From Pseudomonas sp. H1h (GTDB lineage: Bacteria; Pseudomonadota; Gammaproteobacteria; Pseudomonadales; Pseudomonadaceae), in the NCBI RefSeq assembly GCF_000633255.1, contig NZ_AYMJ01000029.1:62001-126000 (forward strand): 64,000 nucleotides of DNA. The letters are read 5' to 3'. A model generated the notes under the pieces. It was not told where the DNA came from. It was given only the letters and a program-made list of their open reading frames with translations, and did not search any database. Both the position numbers and the translations under genes were made by a program. Of this stretch, positions 36,805 to 44,518 are shown in pieces. Positions within the stretch are counted from its first letter, which is position 1. Each line of letters opens with the position of its first letter.

Positions 36805-38019
36805 TTAGAAACAGGTCCCCATGCTCTCGACCACCGCCAACTGTTCATCCACCAGCAACCCCACCCGCCACTTGTCGAACGTCAGGCACGGGTGCGAAGT
36901 GCCGAAGGAAATGATGTCACCCACCCGCAGTTCAACGCCCGGCGCCACAGTCATGAACGCATGCTGATCCATCACCGCCGTCACCTTGCACGCTCCGACA
37001 TCGTCGCCCACCGCCGGCACCCCACCGGCCTTGTAGCGCAGCAACGGCACCGGCAGCCCTGCGTCGAATGCCACATCGCGTTTGCCGAGGGCTATCACCG
37101 CAAAGCCCGGTTCCGGCATCGATTGCACATGGGCCCAGACTTCCAGCGCCGGGCGCAGGCCTTCATGCAGATCGCTGCGACGATCAAGCACGCAGCACTG
37201 AGCTTCCTTATAGATGCCATGGTCGTGGGCCACATAGCTGCCCGGACGCAGCACGCTGAGGAAACGTCCGCCCGCATTCTGCGCCTCGAACGACTCGGCG
37301 ATCAGGTCATACCATGCCGAACCCGAGGCCGTGATGATCGGCTTGGCAATGGCAAACGCGCCGCTGTCCTGCAGTTGCACCGCCAGGCGCACCAGCGACG
37401 CAGCAAATTCGCGAATGCCGCTGACCGCGTGATCGCCGTGGATTACGCCTTCGTAGCCTTCGATCCCGGTCAGGGCCAACGCCGGCTGCGCACTGATCGC
37501 CTTGGCCAGTTGGATGACTTCCTGCTCGCTGCGGCAACCGCAACGGCCGCCGACCACGCCGTACTCGATCATCACGTTCAACTTGACCCCGCGCGAGGCG
37601 AAGTAAGCCCCGAGATCGGCGACGTTGTCCGGGTGATCGACCATGCAGTAGAAATCGAAGACAGGGTCTGCCAGCAGATCGGCAATCAGCGCCATGTTCG
37701 GCGTGCCGACCAGTTGGTTGGCCATCAGTACCCGGCGTACGCCGTGGGCATACGCAGCGCGAGTCTGCGTCGCGCTGGCGAGGGTGATGCCCCACGCACC
37801 GGCGTCGAGCTGACGCTTGAACAGGGCCGGGGTCATGCTGGTCTTGCCGTGCGGCGCGAGCTCTGCGCCGCTGTCACTGACGAACTTCTGCATCCAGCGA
37901 ATGTTGTGCTCCAGCGCTTCGCGGTGCAGCACCAGCGCTGGCAGGCTGACGTCTCGCACCAGATGCGCGCCGATGGCGGCATCGCCCTTTTCCACAGCAG
38001 AATTGATGGCAGTCGTCAT
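36805..38019 (-). CDS. PLP-dependent amino-acid deaminase of the DSD1 (D-serine dehydratase-like) family
   Basis: A 404-residue alanine-racemase-fold enzyme. The PLP lysine is in ELAPHGKTSMTP, and the C-terminal zinc ligands are in FGTSHPCLTFDKW (His and Cys), as in eukaryotic-type D-serine dehydratase and D-threo-3-hydroxyaspartate dehydratase. It likely releases ammonia from a D- or hydroxy-amino acid through a reactive enamine, in keeping with RidA in the same operon. ATG 38019 has GAGGAG upstream. Confidence 0.82.
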   Translation of the reverse strand: MTTAINSAVEKGDAAIGAHLVRDVSLPALVLHREALEHNIRWMQKFVSDSGAELAPHGKTSMTPALFKRQLDAGAWGITLASATQTRAAYAHGVRRVLMANQLVGTPNMALIADLLADPVFDFYCMVDHPDNVADLGAYFASRGVKLNVMIEYGVVGGRCGCRSEQEVIQLAKAISAQPALALTGIEGYEGVIHGDHAVSGIREFAASLVRLAVQLQDSGAFAIAKPIITASGSAWYDLIAESFEAQNAGGRFLSVLRPGSYVAHDHGIYKEAQCCVLDRRSDLHEGLRPALEVWAHVQSMPEPGFAVIALGKRDVAFDAGLPVPLLRYKAGGVPAVGDDVGACKVTAVMDQHAFMTVAPGVELRVGDIISFGTSHPCLTFDKWRVGLLVDEQLAVVESMGTCF

Positions 38020-38059
38020 GGTCGAACTCCTCACTGTCGCGGCCGGCAGGCAGCCGCGG

Positions 38060-38824
38060 TTATTCGTTGATCCGCCGGGCGAGGCTGTTGGCGCTCTCGA
38101 TCAGAACCCGGCGATAGTCGTTGTAATTGTTCTTCGCATCAGCCCGTGGAGCAACGATGCACAGGGTGCAGATGGCCACGCCGCCGGGGTCTTTGACCGG
38201 GGCGGCGAAACAATGGGTGAAGGTGTCGGCAACACTGTCGAAGGAGAAGAAGCCATCGATGCCGGCCTGACGGATTTCCGCCAGAAAGCGTTCCAGCGGC
38301 AGGCGTTCGCCATCGGGCAGGATGTAGTCGTCTTCGTCGATCAGGTCGATGATCTGCTGGTCACTCAGGTGCGCCAGCAGCAGGCGCCCCGAGGCCGTCC
38401 ACGGGATCGGCGCGTTTTCGCCAATGTCAGAAGAAATACGAAAATGCCGCTCTCCCTCCTTCATCAATGCCACCGTGTATTTGCGCCCGTTGAGCAGGCA
38501 CATCTGCGCGGTCTCCCGGGTCTGGCTGACGATTTCCTGCAAGGCCTGATCGGCCTCGCGACTGAGGTCGAAATGGCGCAAGTGCGCCTGCCCGAGGAAA
38601 TACAACTGGCGACCGAGATAGACGTGACCGTCCTTGCCCACCGGCTCCAGAATCCGCCGTTCGAGCAGCGAGGCAACCAGCTCGTAGACCGTGGATTTCG
38701 GACCGCCGATGCCATTGGCGATGTCGTTCGGACGCAACGGCTGGCCGATTTCCTTGAGGAAATCGAGGATATCGAACGCCCGGTCCAGACCGCGGGCCCG
38801 GCGTTTGATGGTGTCTTCGGTCAT
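38060..38824 (-). CDS. IclR-family transcriptional regulator
   Basis: A 254-residue regulator with an N-terminal winged helix (LRPNDIANGIGGPKSTVYEL) and a C-terminal effector domain (GRLLLAHLSDQQIIDLID, DPGGVAICTLCIVAP). It is encoded inside the amino-acid ABC/deaminase cluster and probably controls it. A palindrome at 42444 upstream of the binding-protein gene is a candidate operator. ATG 38824 is used; the longer frame runs through a REP. Confidence 0.88.
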   Translation of the reverse strand: MTEDTIKRRARGLDRAFDILDFLKEIGQPLRPNDIANGIGGPKSTVYELVASLLERRILEPVGKDGHVYLGRQLYFLGQAHLRHFDLSREADQALQEIVSQTRETAQMCLLNGRKYTVALMKEGERHFRISSDIGENAPIPWTASGRLLLAHLSDQQIIDLIDEDDYILPDGERLPLERFLAEIRQAGIDGFFSFDSVADTFTHCFAAPVKDPGGVAICTLCIVAPRADAKNNYNDYRRVLIESANSLARRINE

Positions 38825-38888
38825 GTCTTCAGTTCCCAATGAATGTGCCGGGAGTTTACCGAGAGTGCGGTGTCGACGGTTAGATCGC

Positions 38889-38955
38889 TTTCGCGAGCAG
38901 GCTCGCCCCCACATTTGGAACGCAATCCCCTGTGGGAGCGAGCCTGCTCGCGAAG
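38889..38955. repeat. REP pair between iclR and ridA-like genes
   Basis: TTTCGCGAGCAGGCTCGCCC and GGGAGCGAGCCTGCTCGCGA are inverted across 21 nt. Confidence 0.9.
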
Positions 38956-38970
38956 AATTCGGCGCAAATC

Positions 38971-39360
38971 TCAGGCCTTCTTCTTGTACGCGATGCAGTC
39001 GATCTCGACCTTGCAGTCGACCATCATGCTCGCCTGCACGCAGGCTCGCGCCGGTGCGTGCTCAGGCTTGAAGTACTCGCCGAAGACCTTGTTGAAACTG
39101 CTGAAATCCCGCGGATCGTCCAGCCACACCCCGGCGCGCACCACATCTTCCAGGCCATAACCCGCCTCTTCGAGAATCGCGATCAGGTTTTTCATGGTCT
39201 GGTGGGTCTGTTCGACGATGCCGCCAGCGATAATCTCGCCATCCACTGCCGGCACCTGACCGGACACGTGCAGCCAGCCATCCGCTTCAACGGCGCGGGC
39301 GAATGGGCGTGGCTGGCCACCAGCGGCGGTGCTGCCGGTGCCAAAACGGGTAATGCTCAT
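38971..39360 (-). CDS. RidA-family reactive intermediate deaminase
   Basis: A 129-residue YjgF/YER057c/UK114 protein with HVSGQVPAVDGEI, LEDVVRAGVWLDD and PARACVQASM, whose Arg is the carboxylate-binding residue. RidA hydrolyses enamine/imine products of PLP enzymes, so it likely serves the deaminase encoded nearby. It lies between the ABC genes and iclR. Confidence 0.9.
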   Translation of the reverse strand: MSITRFGTGSTAAGGQPRPFARAVEADGWLHVSGQVPAVDGEIIAGGIVEQTHQTMKNLIAILEEAGYGLEDVVRAGVWLDDPRDFSSFNKVFGEYFKPEHAPARACVQASMMVDCKVEIDCIAYKKKA

Positions 39361-39389
39361 GGGTACTTCTCCTGATTACAAACCTGAAG

Positions 39390-40187
39390 TTAAAACCGCG
39401 TGCTCTTGAGAAACTCAGCCAGCCGCGGTGATTGCGGGCGTTCGAACAGCTGCTTGGGAGGCCCTTGCTCTTCGATCCGCCCCTGATTCATGAAAACGAT
39501 CTTGTCCGAGACCTCGAAGGCGAATCGCATCTCGTGGGTCACCAGCAACATGGTCATGCCGTCCTCGGCCAGGCCCTTGATCACGTTCAGCACTTCGCCG
39601 ACCAGTTCCGGGTCGAGGGCCGAGGTGACCTCATCGAAGAGCATCAGGCTCGGGTTCATCGCGATCGCCCGGGCGATCGCCACCCGCTGTTGCTGACCAC
39701 CGGACAACTGACCGGGAAAGTGATTGCGCCGTTCCAGCAGGCCGACCCGCTCCAGCCATTTTTCGGCCAGCACCACGGCTTCGTCCTTGTGCATTTTCTT
39801 CACCTTGAGCAGGCCCAGGGTGACGTTCTGCAACGCCGTCAGGTGCGGAAACAGGTTGAATTGCTGGAAGGCCATGCCGGTCATTGCGCGATGGCGGGCG
39901 ATGACTTTTTCCGCGTGGCGCAGGCGCTTGCCACCGACTTCGTCATAACCGATGGATTCGCCGTCGAGCAGAATCTGCCCGCCCTGGAACTCTTCGAGCA
40001 TGTTCACGCAGCGCAGCAGCGTGGTTTTGCCCGAGCCGCTGGAGCCGATCAGCGTCACGACATTGCCGCGCTGCATGCTCAGGTCGACGCCCTTGAGCAC
40101 TTCGACCGCGCCGTACTGTTTGTGCAGGCCACGAATGTCCAGCAGTGGCTGGCCGTTTTCAACGGTGGAAACTTGAGCTTGAGTCAT
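39390..40187 (-). CDS. Amino-acid ABC transporter ATPase
   Basis: A 265-residue polar-amino-acid ATPase: Walker A GSSGSGKTT, signature LSGGQQQR and Walker B LMLFDEVTSALDPELVGE, the GlnQ/HisP-type form. It overlaps the upstream permease by 4 bp. Confidence 0.93.
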   Translation of the reverse strand: MTQAQVSTVENGQPLLDIRGLHKQYGAVEVLKGVDLSMQRGNVVTLIGSSGSGKTTLLRCVNMLEEFQGGQILLDGESIGYDEVGGKRLRHAEKVIARHRAMTGMAFQQFNLFPHLTALQNVTLGLLKVKKMHKDEAVVLAEKWLERVGLLERRNHFPGQLSGGQQQRVAIARAIAMNPSLMLFDEVTSALDPELVGEVLNVIKGLAEDGMTMLLVTHEMRFAFEVSDKIVFMNQGRIEEQGPPKQLFERPQSPRLAEFLKSTRF

Positions 40188-40849
40188 GGCAGGGCCACCC
40201 GCTTTTCAATGTGCCGGCCGAGTAATTCGATGCCGTAGTTGATGACAAAAAACAGAAAACCGGCGAACAGATAGAACTCCAGAGTCATGAAGGTCCGGGC
40301 GATGATCTGTTGCGTGCTGAGCAGCAATTCGGCCACGCCGATCACCGAAAGCAAGGTCGAGGCCTTGACGATTTCGGTGGACGAGTTGACCCAGGTTGGC
40401 AGGATCTGCCGCAACGCTTGTGGCAGCAGCACGTAGCCAAGGGATTGATAAAACGTCAGGCCGATCGCCTTGCTTGCCTCCATCTGCCCGCGCGGCAGTG
40501 CCTGCAGGGCTCCGCGCACAATCTCGGCAACGTGCGAGCCGCAGAACAGCGTCAGGCCCAACGCTCCTGCCTGAAACGCGCTGATCTGCCAGCCCAGCGC
40601 AGGCGCCATATAGAAGCAAGCCAGCACCAGCACAAACACTGGTGTGCCGCGAATCAGATCGACGTAAAAGCGGAACGGCGCGCGCATCCAGAACTTGCCG
40701 TACGTCAGCACCAGACCGGTGACAACACCCAGCAACGTGCCAAACAGAATCGCCAGCGCCGACACCTGCACACTGGTCAGAAACCCTTGCAGCAACGTCT
40801 CGCGTGCCACCCACAACTCATGCAACCAACTGGGGGATTGGTACATCAC
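40184..40849 (-). CDS. Amino-acid ABC transporter permease (second)
   Basis: A 221-residue HisM/GlnP-type permease with five helices. Motifs are YVDLIRGTPVFVLVLACF and the EAA loop GALQALPRGQMEASKAIGLT. It lies 6 bp downstream of the first permease and overlaps the ATPase by 4 bp. Substrates are polar amino acids by family. Confidence 0.92.
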   Translation of the reverse strand: MMYQSPSWLHELWVARETLLQGFLTSVQVSALAILFGTLLGVVTGLVLTYGKFWMRAPFRFYVDLIRGTPVFVLVLACFYMAPALGWQISAFQAGALGLTLFCGSHVAEIVRGALQALPRGQMEASKAIGLTFYQSLGYVLLPQALRQILPTWVNSSTEIVKASTLLSVIGVAELLLSTQQIIARTFMTLEFYLFAGFLFFVINYGIELLGRHIEKRVALP

Positions 40850-40855
40850 AGCCTC

Positions 40856-41518
40856 CTATCGGCGGATCGCCAGACGCTGCTCGAGGTAACGCAGCAGCAT
40901 GGCAATGAGGTAACAGGCCGCGACATACAACGCCGTGGTCACCAGCCAGGTTTCGATCACTCGGTAGCTCTCGACGTTGATCTTGCGCGCGTAATAGGTC
41001 AGTTCCGGCACCGCAATCGCGGCAGCCAGCGAGGTGTCCTTGAACAGCGAGATGAAGTTGTTCGACAGCGCGGGCAACACGTTGCGCAACATCACCGGCA
41101 CCGTGACATAGGCCTTGACCTGCCATTCACCAAGACCGATCGCCAGCCCCGCTTCACGCTGGCCCTTGGGGATGCTCAGCAAGCCGCCACGGAACACTTC
41201 GGTCAGATAGGCCCCGGCATACAGTGACAACGTGATGATGAACGACGGGATCTTGTCCAGACGGATCCCCAGACTCGGCAAGGCAAAGTAGATCAACAGA
41301 ATCAACACCAGAATCGGCGTGTTACGGACCACCGTGACGTACACCGAGGCCAGCACCCGCAAGGCGCGATGCTTCGACAGCAAGGCAAACGCCATCAGCA
41401 GGCCGATCACGCAACCGATGGCGATCGACACCAGCGCCAGTTCAAGGCCCAGACCGAGCCCCGCCAGCAAGGTGTCGAAATCGCGCCATACGGCGGCAAA
41501 GTTCAACTGATAGTTCAT
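40856..41518 (-). CDS. Amino-acid ABC transporter permease (first)
   Basis: A 220-residue HisQ/GlnP-type permease from ATG 41518 (MNYQLNFAAVWRDFDTLLAG). It has YVTVVRNTPILVLILLIYF and the EAA loop GGLLSIPKGQREAGLAIGLG. A GTA-ATG start three codons earlier lacks RBS spacing. Confidence 0.9.
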   Translation of the reverse strand: MNYQLNFAAVWRDFDTLLAGLGLGLELALVSIAIGCVIGLLMAFALLSKHRALRVLASVYVTVVRNTPILVLILLIYFALPSLGIRLDKIPSFIITLSLYAGAYLTEVFRGGLLSIPKGQREAGLAIGLGEWQVKAYVTVPVMLRNVLPALSNNFISLFKDTSLAAAIAVPELTYYARKINVESYRVIETWLVTTALYVAACYLIAMLLRYLEQRLAIRR

Positions 41519-41569
41519 GGTCAGCATTACCTTGAGCGGGGCGATTCGAGTCGCCCCACTCTCACGGGA

Positions 41570-42418
41570 TCATTTGAATTCGACAGGGAAACCGATCGCC
41601 GGCGACGGCAGATCGACACCGAACCATTGCTTGAACGATGCGGCGTAGGTCGGGAACTCGACGCCGGTCATGGCCTCATGCAGGGTGGTGTTGACGAAGT
41701 TCAGCCAGTCCTGATCGCCGCGCTTGACTGCGCAGGCGTAGGTCTGCGGGCTCCAGGCGTAGGTCGGGCTGCGGTAGCGGCCAGGGTTCTGCACCATCAG
41801 GTACTTGACCGACGACTGATCAGTGGCAGCGGTATCGGCGCGGCCGGAGTTCACCGCCTGGTACATCAGGTCGACGCTGTCGTACTGATCGACCTTGGCC
41901 TTGGGCAACGCCTGATGCACCAGTTCTTCGGCATAGACGTTTTGCAGCACGGCCACGGTGACGCTGTCGCCGGCAGCCTGCAGGTCCTCGATTTCCTTGT
42001 ACTTGCTGTTGGCCGGCAGCAGCAGGCCGACGCCTTCGCGGTAGTACGGCAAGGTGAACGCCACTTGCTGCGCACGGCTCGCGGTGACGGTGATGAACTG
42101 GCAGCTCATGTCGACCTTGTCGGTCAGCAGATTGGGAATCCGCGCATCGGACGACTGCACCACGAACTCGACTTTGTTCGGATCATTGAACAGACCTTTG
42201 GCCACCATCCTGGCGATGTCGATATCAAAACCCTGCAACTTGCCGTCAGCGCCCTGAAAGTGCCAAGGCGCATTGGTGCTGCCGGTACCCACAATCAGCT
42301 TCCCACGGACCAGAACACTGTCGAGTTTGCTGTCGGCTGCCTGGGCCATGCCCATGACAGCGGACGAAGCCGCAAAAACAAAAACACACGCTTTGAACAA
42401 CGAAGGACGGCGATGCAT
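41570..42418 (-). CDS. Periplasmic amino-acid-binding protein
   Basis: A 282-residue family 3 solute-binding protein. The signal peptide is MHRRPSLFKACVFVFAASSA with likely cleavage after MAQA. The ligand fold has LDSVLVRGKLIVGTGSTNAP and GFDIDIARMVAKGLF. It is the first gene of the operon binding protein, permease, permease, ATPase, RidA, IclR, deaminase. GGAG sits 9 nt before ATG 42418. Confidence 0.9.
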   Translation of the reverse strand: MHRRPSLFKACVFVFAASSAVMGMAQAADSKLDSVLVRGKLIVGTGSTNAPWHFQGADGKLQGFDIDIARMVAKGLFNDPNKVEFVVQSSDARIPNLLTDKVDMSCQFITVTASRAQQVAFTLPYYREGVGLLLPANSKYKEIEDLQAAGDSVTVAVLQNVYAEELVHQALPKAKVDQYDSVDLMYQAVNSGRADTAATDQSSVKYLMVQNPGRYRSPTYAWSPQTYACAVKRGDQDWLNFVNTTLHEAMTGVEFPTYAASFKQWFGVDLPSPAIGFPVEFK

Positions 42419-42441
42419 GGCAAGCACTCCAGGATGATGTT

Positions 42442-42481
42442 TATTCCGTTATACCGGAACACGGTTTGTTACTACGGAATA
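42442..42481. promoter_or_regulatory. Candidate IclR operator upstream of the ABC operon
   Basis: TTCCG-TTATAC-CGGAA (42444-42459) is a perfect inverted repeat. An outer pair TATTCCG (42442-42448) and CGGAATA (42475-42481) also match. It lies 24-63 bp upstream of the binding-protein ATG. IclR-type regulators bind such palindromes. The region 42482-42755 has no gene, only a 9-bp inverted repeat CTACTGTCA/TGACAGTAG at 42673-42694. Confidence 0.45.
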
Positions 42482-42755
42482 GACAGCAGAAAGTGTGCCA
42501 CAGGAATCAGGTGGAATCTGTAGTGGTTTGAAATGTTTTTGGAATCAACAAGATGCCCAACAATGTTGGACGGGCGTAACCAGCAGTGAGTTTTCTCAGG
42601 CGCTACCGAGGGCTACACCGATCGAGTACTGGGGCCACATTTGAGTGCGCGCTCACCGAAAAGACGCACGGTCTACTGTCAACTCTGACAGTAGAGGAAA
42701 GTCACCCATGGGATTAGCGTCAGCAACGCGTACTGCGCTTTTCAAGGAGGTTCCC

Positions 42756-43187
42756 ATGCGTTCGACATCTCGCCTTTCAGACCTTCCGCCCACCTACCGC
42801 AAAGCCCTGAAAACCTGGCGCCCGGTGATCCTGTACTTCGCCAACGAATACTGCCCCGCCTGCGAATGGGCCGGACCGGTGTTTCGTGAGGTTGCCGAGC
42901 CGTATCGGCTGCGGGCGAACATTTACATGCTCGACACGCGCCAGTCACCGCGCCATCCGCTGGTCACCGGCACGCCCACGGTGTTGTTCTACAAGAACGG
43001 CAAGCTGATCAAGAAGCTCAAAGGCATCGGCACGCCAGAAACATTAAGTGATGATTTCGCCAGGCACATCGGCAAGACCAAGGCGCCGGCCGCCACCCGC
43101 CAGCCACGGCACGATATGGCCTGGTTGCGCCGCACCCTGTGCACACTCTGCACCCTCCCTCGCACACGTCAGCGGAACTTTTGCTGA
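42756..43187 (+). CDS. Thioredoxin-fold protein with CPAC motif
   Basis: A 143-residue cytoplasmic thioredoxin-like protein. The redox motif is NEYCPACEWAGPVF, with cis-Pro in VTGTPTVLFYKNGKLIKKL. The C-terminal 40 residues are basic and include CTLCTL, outside the usual fold. A strong AAGGAGG RBS at ATG 42756 fixes the start. The active-site CPAC differs from thioredoxin CGPC, so a different redox partner is likely. An inverted repeat GAAAGTGCCA/TGGCACTTTC at 43186-43225 may end transcription. Confidence 0.8.
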   Translation: MRSTSRLSDLPPTYRKALKTWRPVILYFANEYCPACEWAGPVFREVAEPYRLRANIYMLDTRQSPRHPLVTGTPTVLFYKNGKLIKKLKGIGTPETLSDDFARHIGKTKAPAATRQPRHDMAWLRRTLCTLCTLPRTRQRNFC

Positions 43188-43363
43188 AAGTGCCACCTAA
43201 GAGCCATCAACCGATGGCACTTTCGTTCCAAATCATCGGTAACACACAAGCCTCAGGCCGGATTGGACAAGCTCCCATCTGGCTGCTTTTCTTTATTTCT
43301 CAGTAAGAGAACACACGCTCGCGGCAGTTGTGCCCAAGCGTTGCCATGTCCCAGGAGGGGTCA

Positions 43364-44518
43364 ATGTCGTTTAAAGTCATGATGGTTTTCGGTACTCGTC
43401 CGGAGGCCATCAAAATGGCCCCGTTAGCCCGGGTTCTGCGTCAGAGGCCTGACATCCAACTGAACATCTGCTCCACCGGCCAGCATCGGGAGATGCTCAC
43501 CCAGGTGCTCGATGCCTTCGAACTGGCGGTCGACGAAGACCTGCAAGTGATGACTCAGGGCCAGACCATCAACGGCCTCTCGCAACATCTGCTGGCACAA
43601 CTCGACCAGGCCTATGACCGGGTCAAACCGGATATCGTGCTGGTACACGGCGACACCACCACCAGCTTCATCGCCGCCCTTGCCGCGTTCAATCGTCAAT
43701 TGCCGATCGGTCACGTCGAAGCCGGGTTGCGCACCGGCAACTTGCGCGCGCCCTGGCCGGAAGAGGCCAATCGGCGCCTCACCGGAGTGATCGCCGACCT
43801 GCATTTCGCTCCCACATCCAAAACAGCCGCCAATCTACTGCGCGAAGGTGTCCCCGAGGACAACATCGAAATCACCGGCAACACCGTGATCGATGCCTTG
43901 CTGTGGATGCGTGATCATCAGCAGAAAACCGCTTGGCAGCCAGCAGCTGATTCACCATTGGCAGCCCTCGATGAACAGCGCCGGATGATTTTGATCACCA
44001 GCCATCGCCGGGAAAACATCGGCGATGGCTTCCGCAACATCTGTCAGGCGCTGGCCGAACTGGCCGAGCGTTATCCCGACGTCCAGTTCGTTTACCCGGT
44101 ACACCTCAACCCGCTGGTGCAGGAGGTGGTGTACGGCACTCTTTCGGACAAACCCAACATCTATCTGATCGCACCGCAGGACTACCCTAGCTTCGTGTGG
44201 CTGATGAGCCGTGCGCATTTCATCCTCACCGATTCCGGGGGCGTGCAGGAAGAAGCGCCGGCCATCGGCAAACCGCTGCTGGTGCTGCGTGACGTCACGG
44301 AGCGGCCGTCCGTGCTGGAGAGTGGCACCATGCTGCTGGTGGGGACCGACAAGGCGCGTATTGTCGAGGAGTCCAGCCGGCTGCTGGATGACGCAGACAC
44401 CTACACCCGTATGAGCCGCGTGCACTTCCCTTATGGCGACGGCCACGCCAGCGAATTGATTGCCACCCGCCTCCACGCCTGGTTGAGCGCACGCTCGGCG
44501 GCGGGTACCGGGGTATGA
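43364..44518 (+). CDS. wecB: UDP-N-acetylglucosamine 2-epimerase (non-hydrolysing)
   Basis: A 384-residue enzyme that makes UDP-N-acetylmannosamine from UDP-GlcNAc. Motifs are FGTRPEAIKMAPLARVL, VHGDTTTSFIAALAAF, HVEAGLRTGN and LTDSGGVQEEAP. CAGGAGGGG precedes ATG 43364. It overlaps the nfrB-like gene by ATGA, so here the epimerase is dedicated to the adjacent glycan system. In E. coli, WecB supplies UDP-ManNAc to the Nfr pathway. Confidence 0.93.
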   Translation: MSFKVMMVFGTRPEAIKMAPLARVLRQRPDIQLNICSTGQHREMLTQVLDAFELAVDEDLQVMTQGQTINGLSQHLLAQLDQAYDRVKPDIVLVHGDTTTSFIAALAAFNRQLPIGHVEAGLRTGNLRAPWPEEANRRLTGVIADLHFAPTSKTAANLLREGVPEDNIEITGNTVIDALLWMRDHQQKTAWQPAADSPLAALDEQRRMILITSHRRENIGDGFRNICQALAELAERYPDVQFVYPVHLNPLVQEVVYGTLSDKPNIYLIAPQDYPSFVWLMSRAHFILTDSGGVQEEAPAIGKPLLVLRDVTERPSVLESGTMLLVGTDKARIVEESSRLLDDADTYTRMSRVHFPYGDGHASELIATRLHAWLSARSAAGTGV

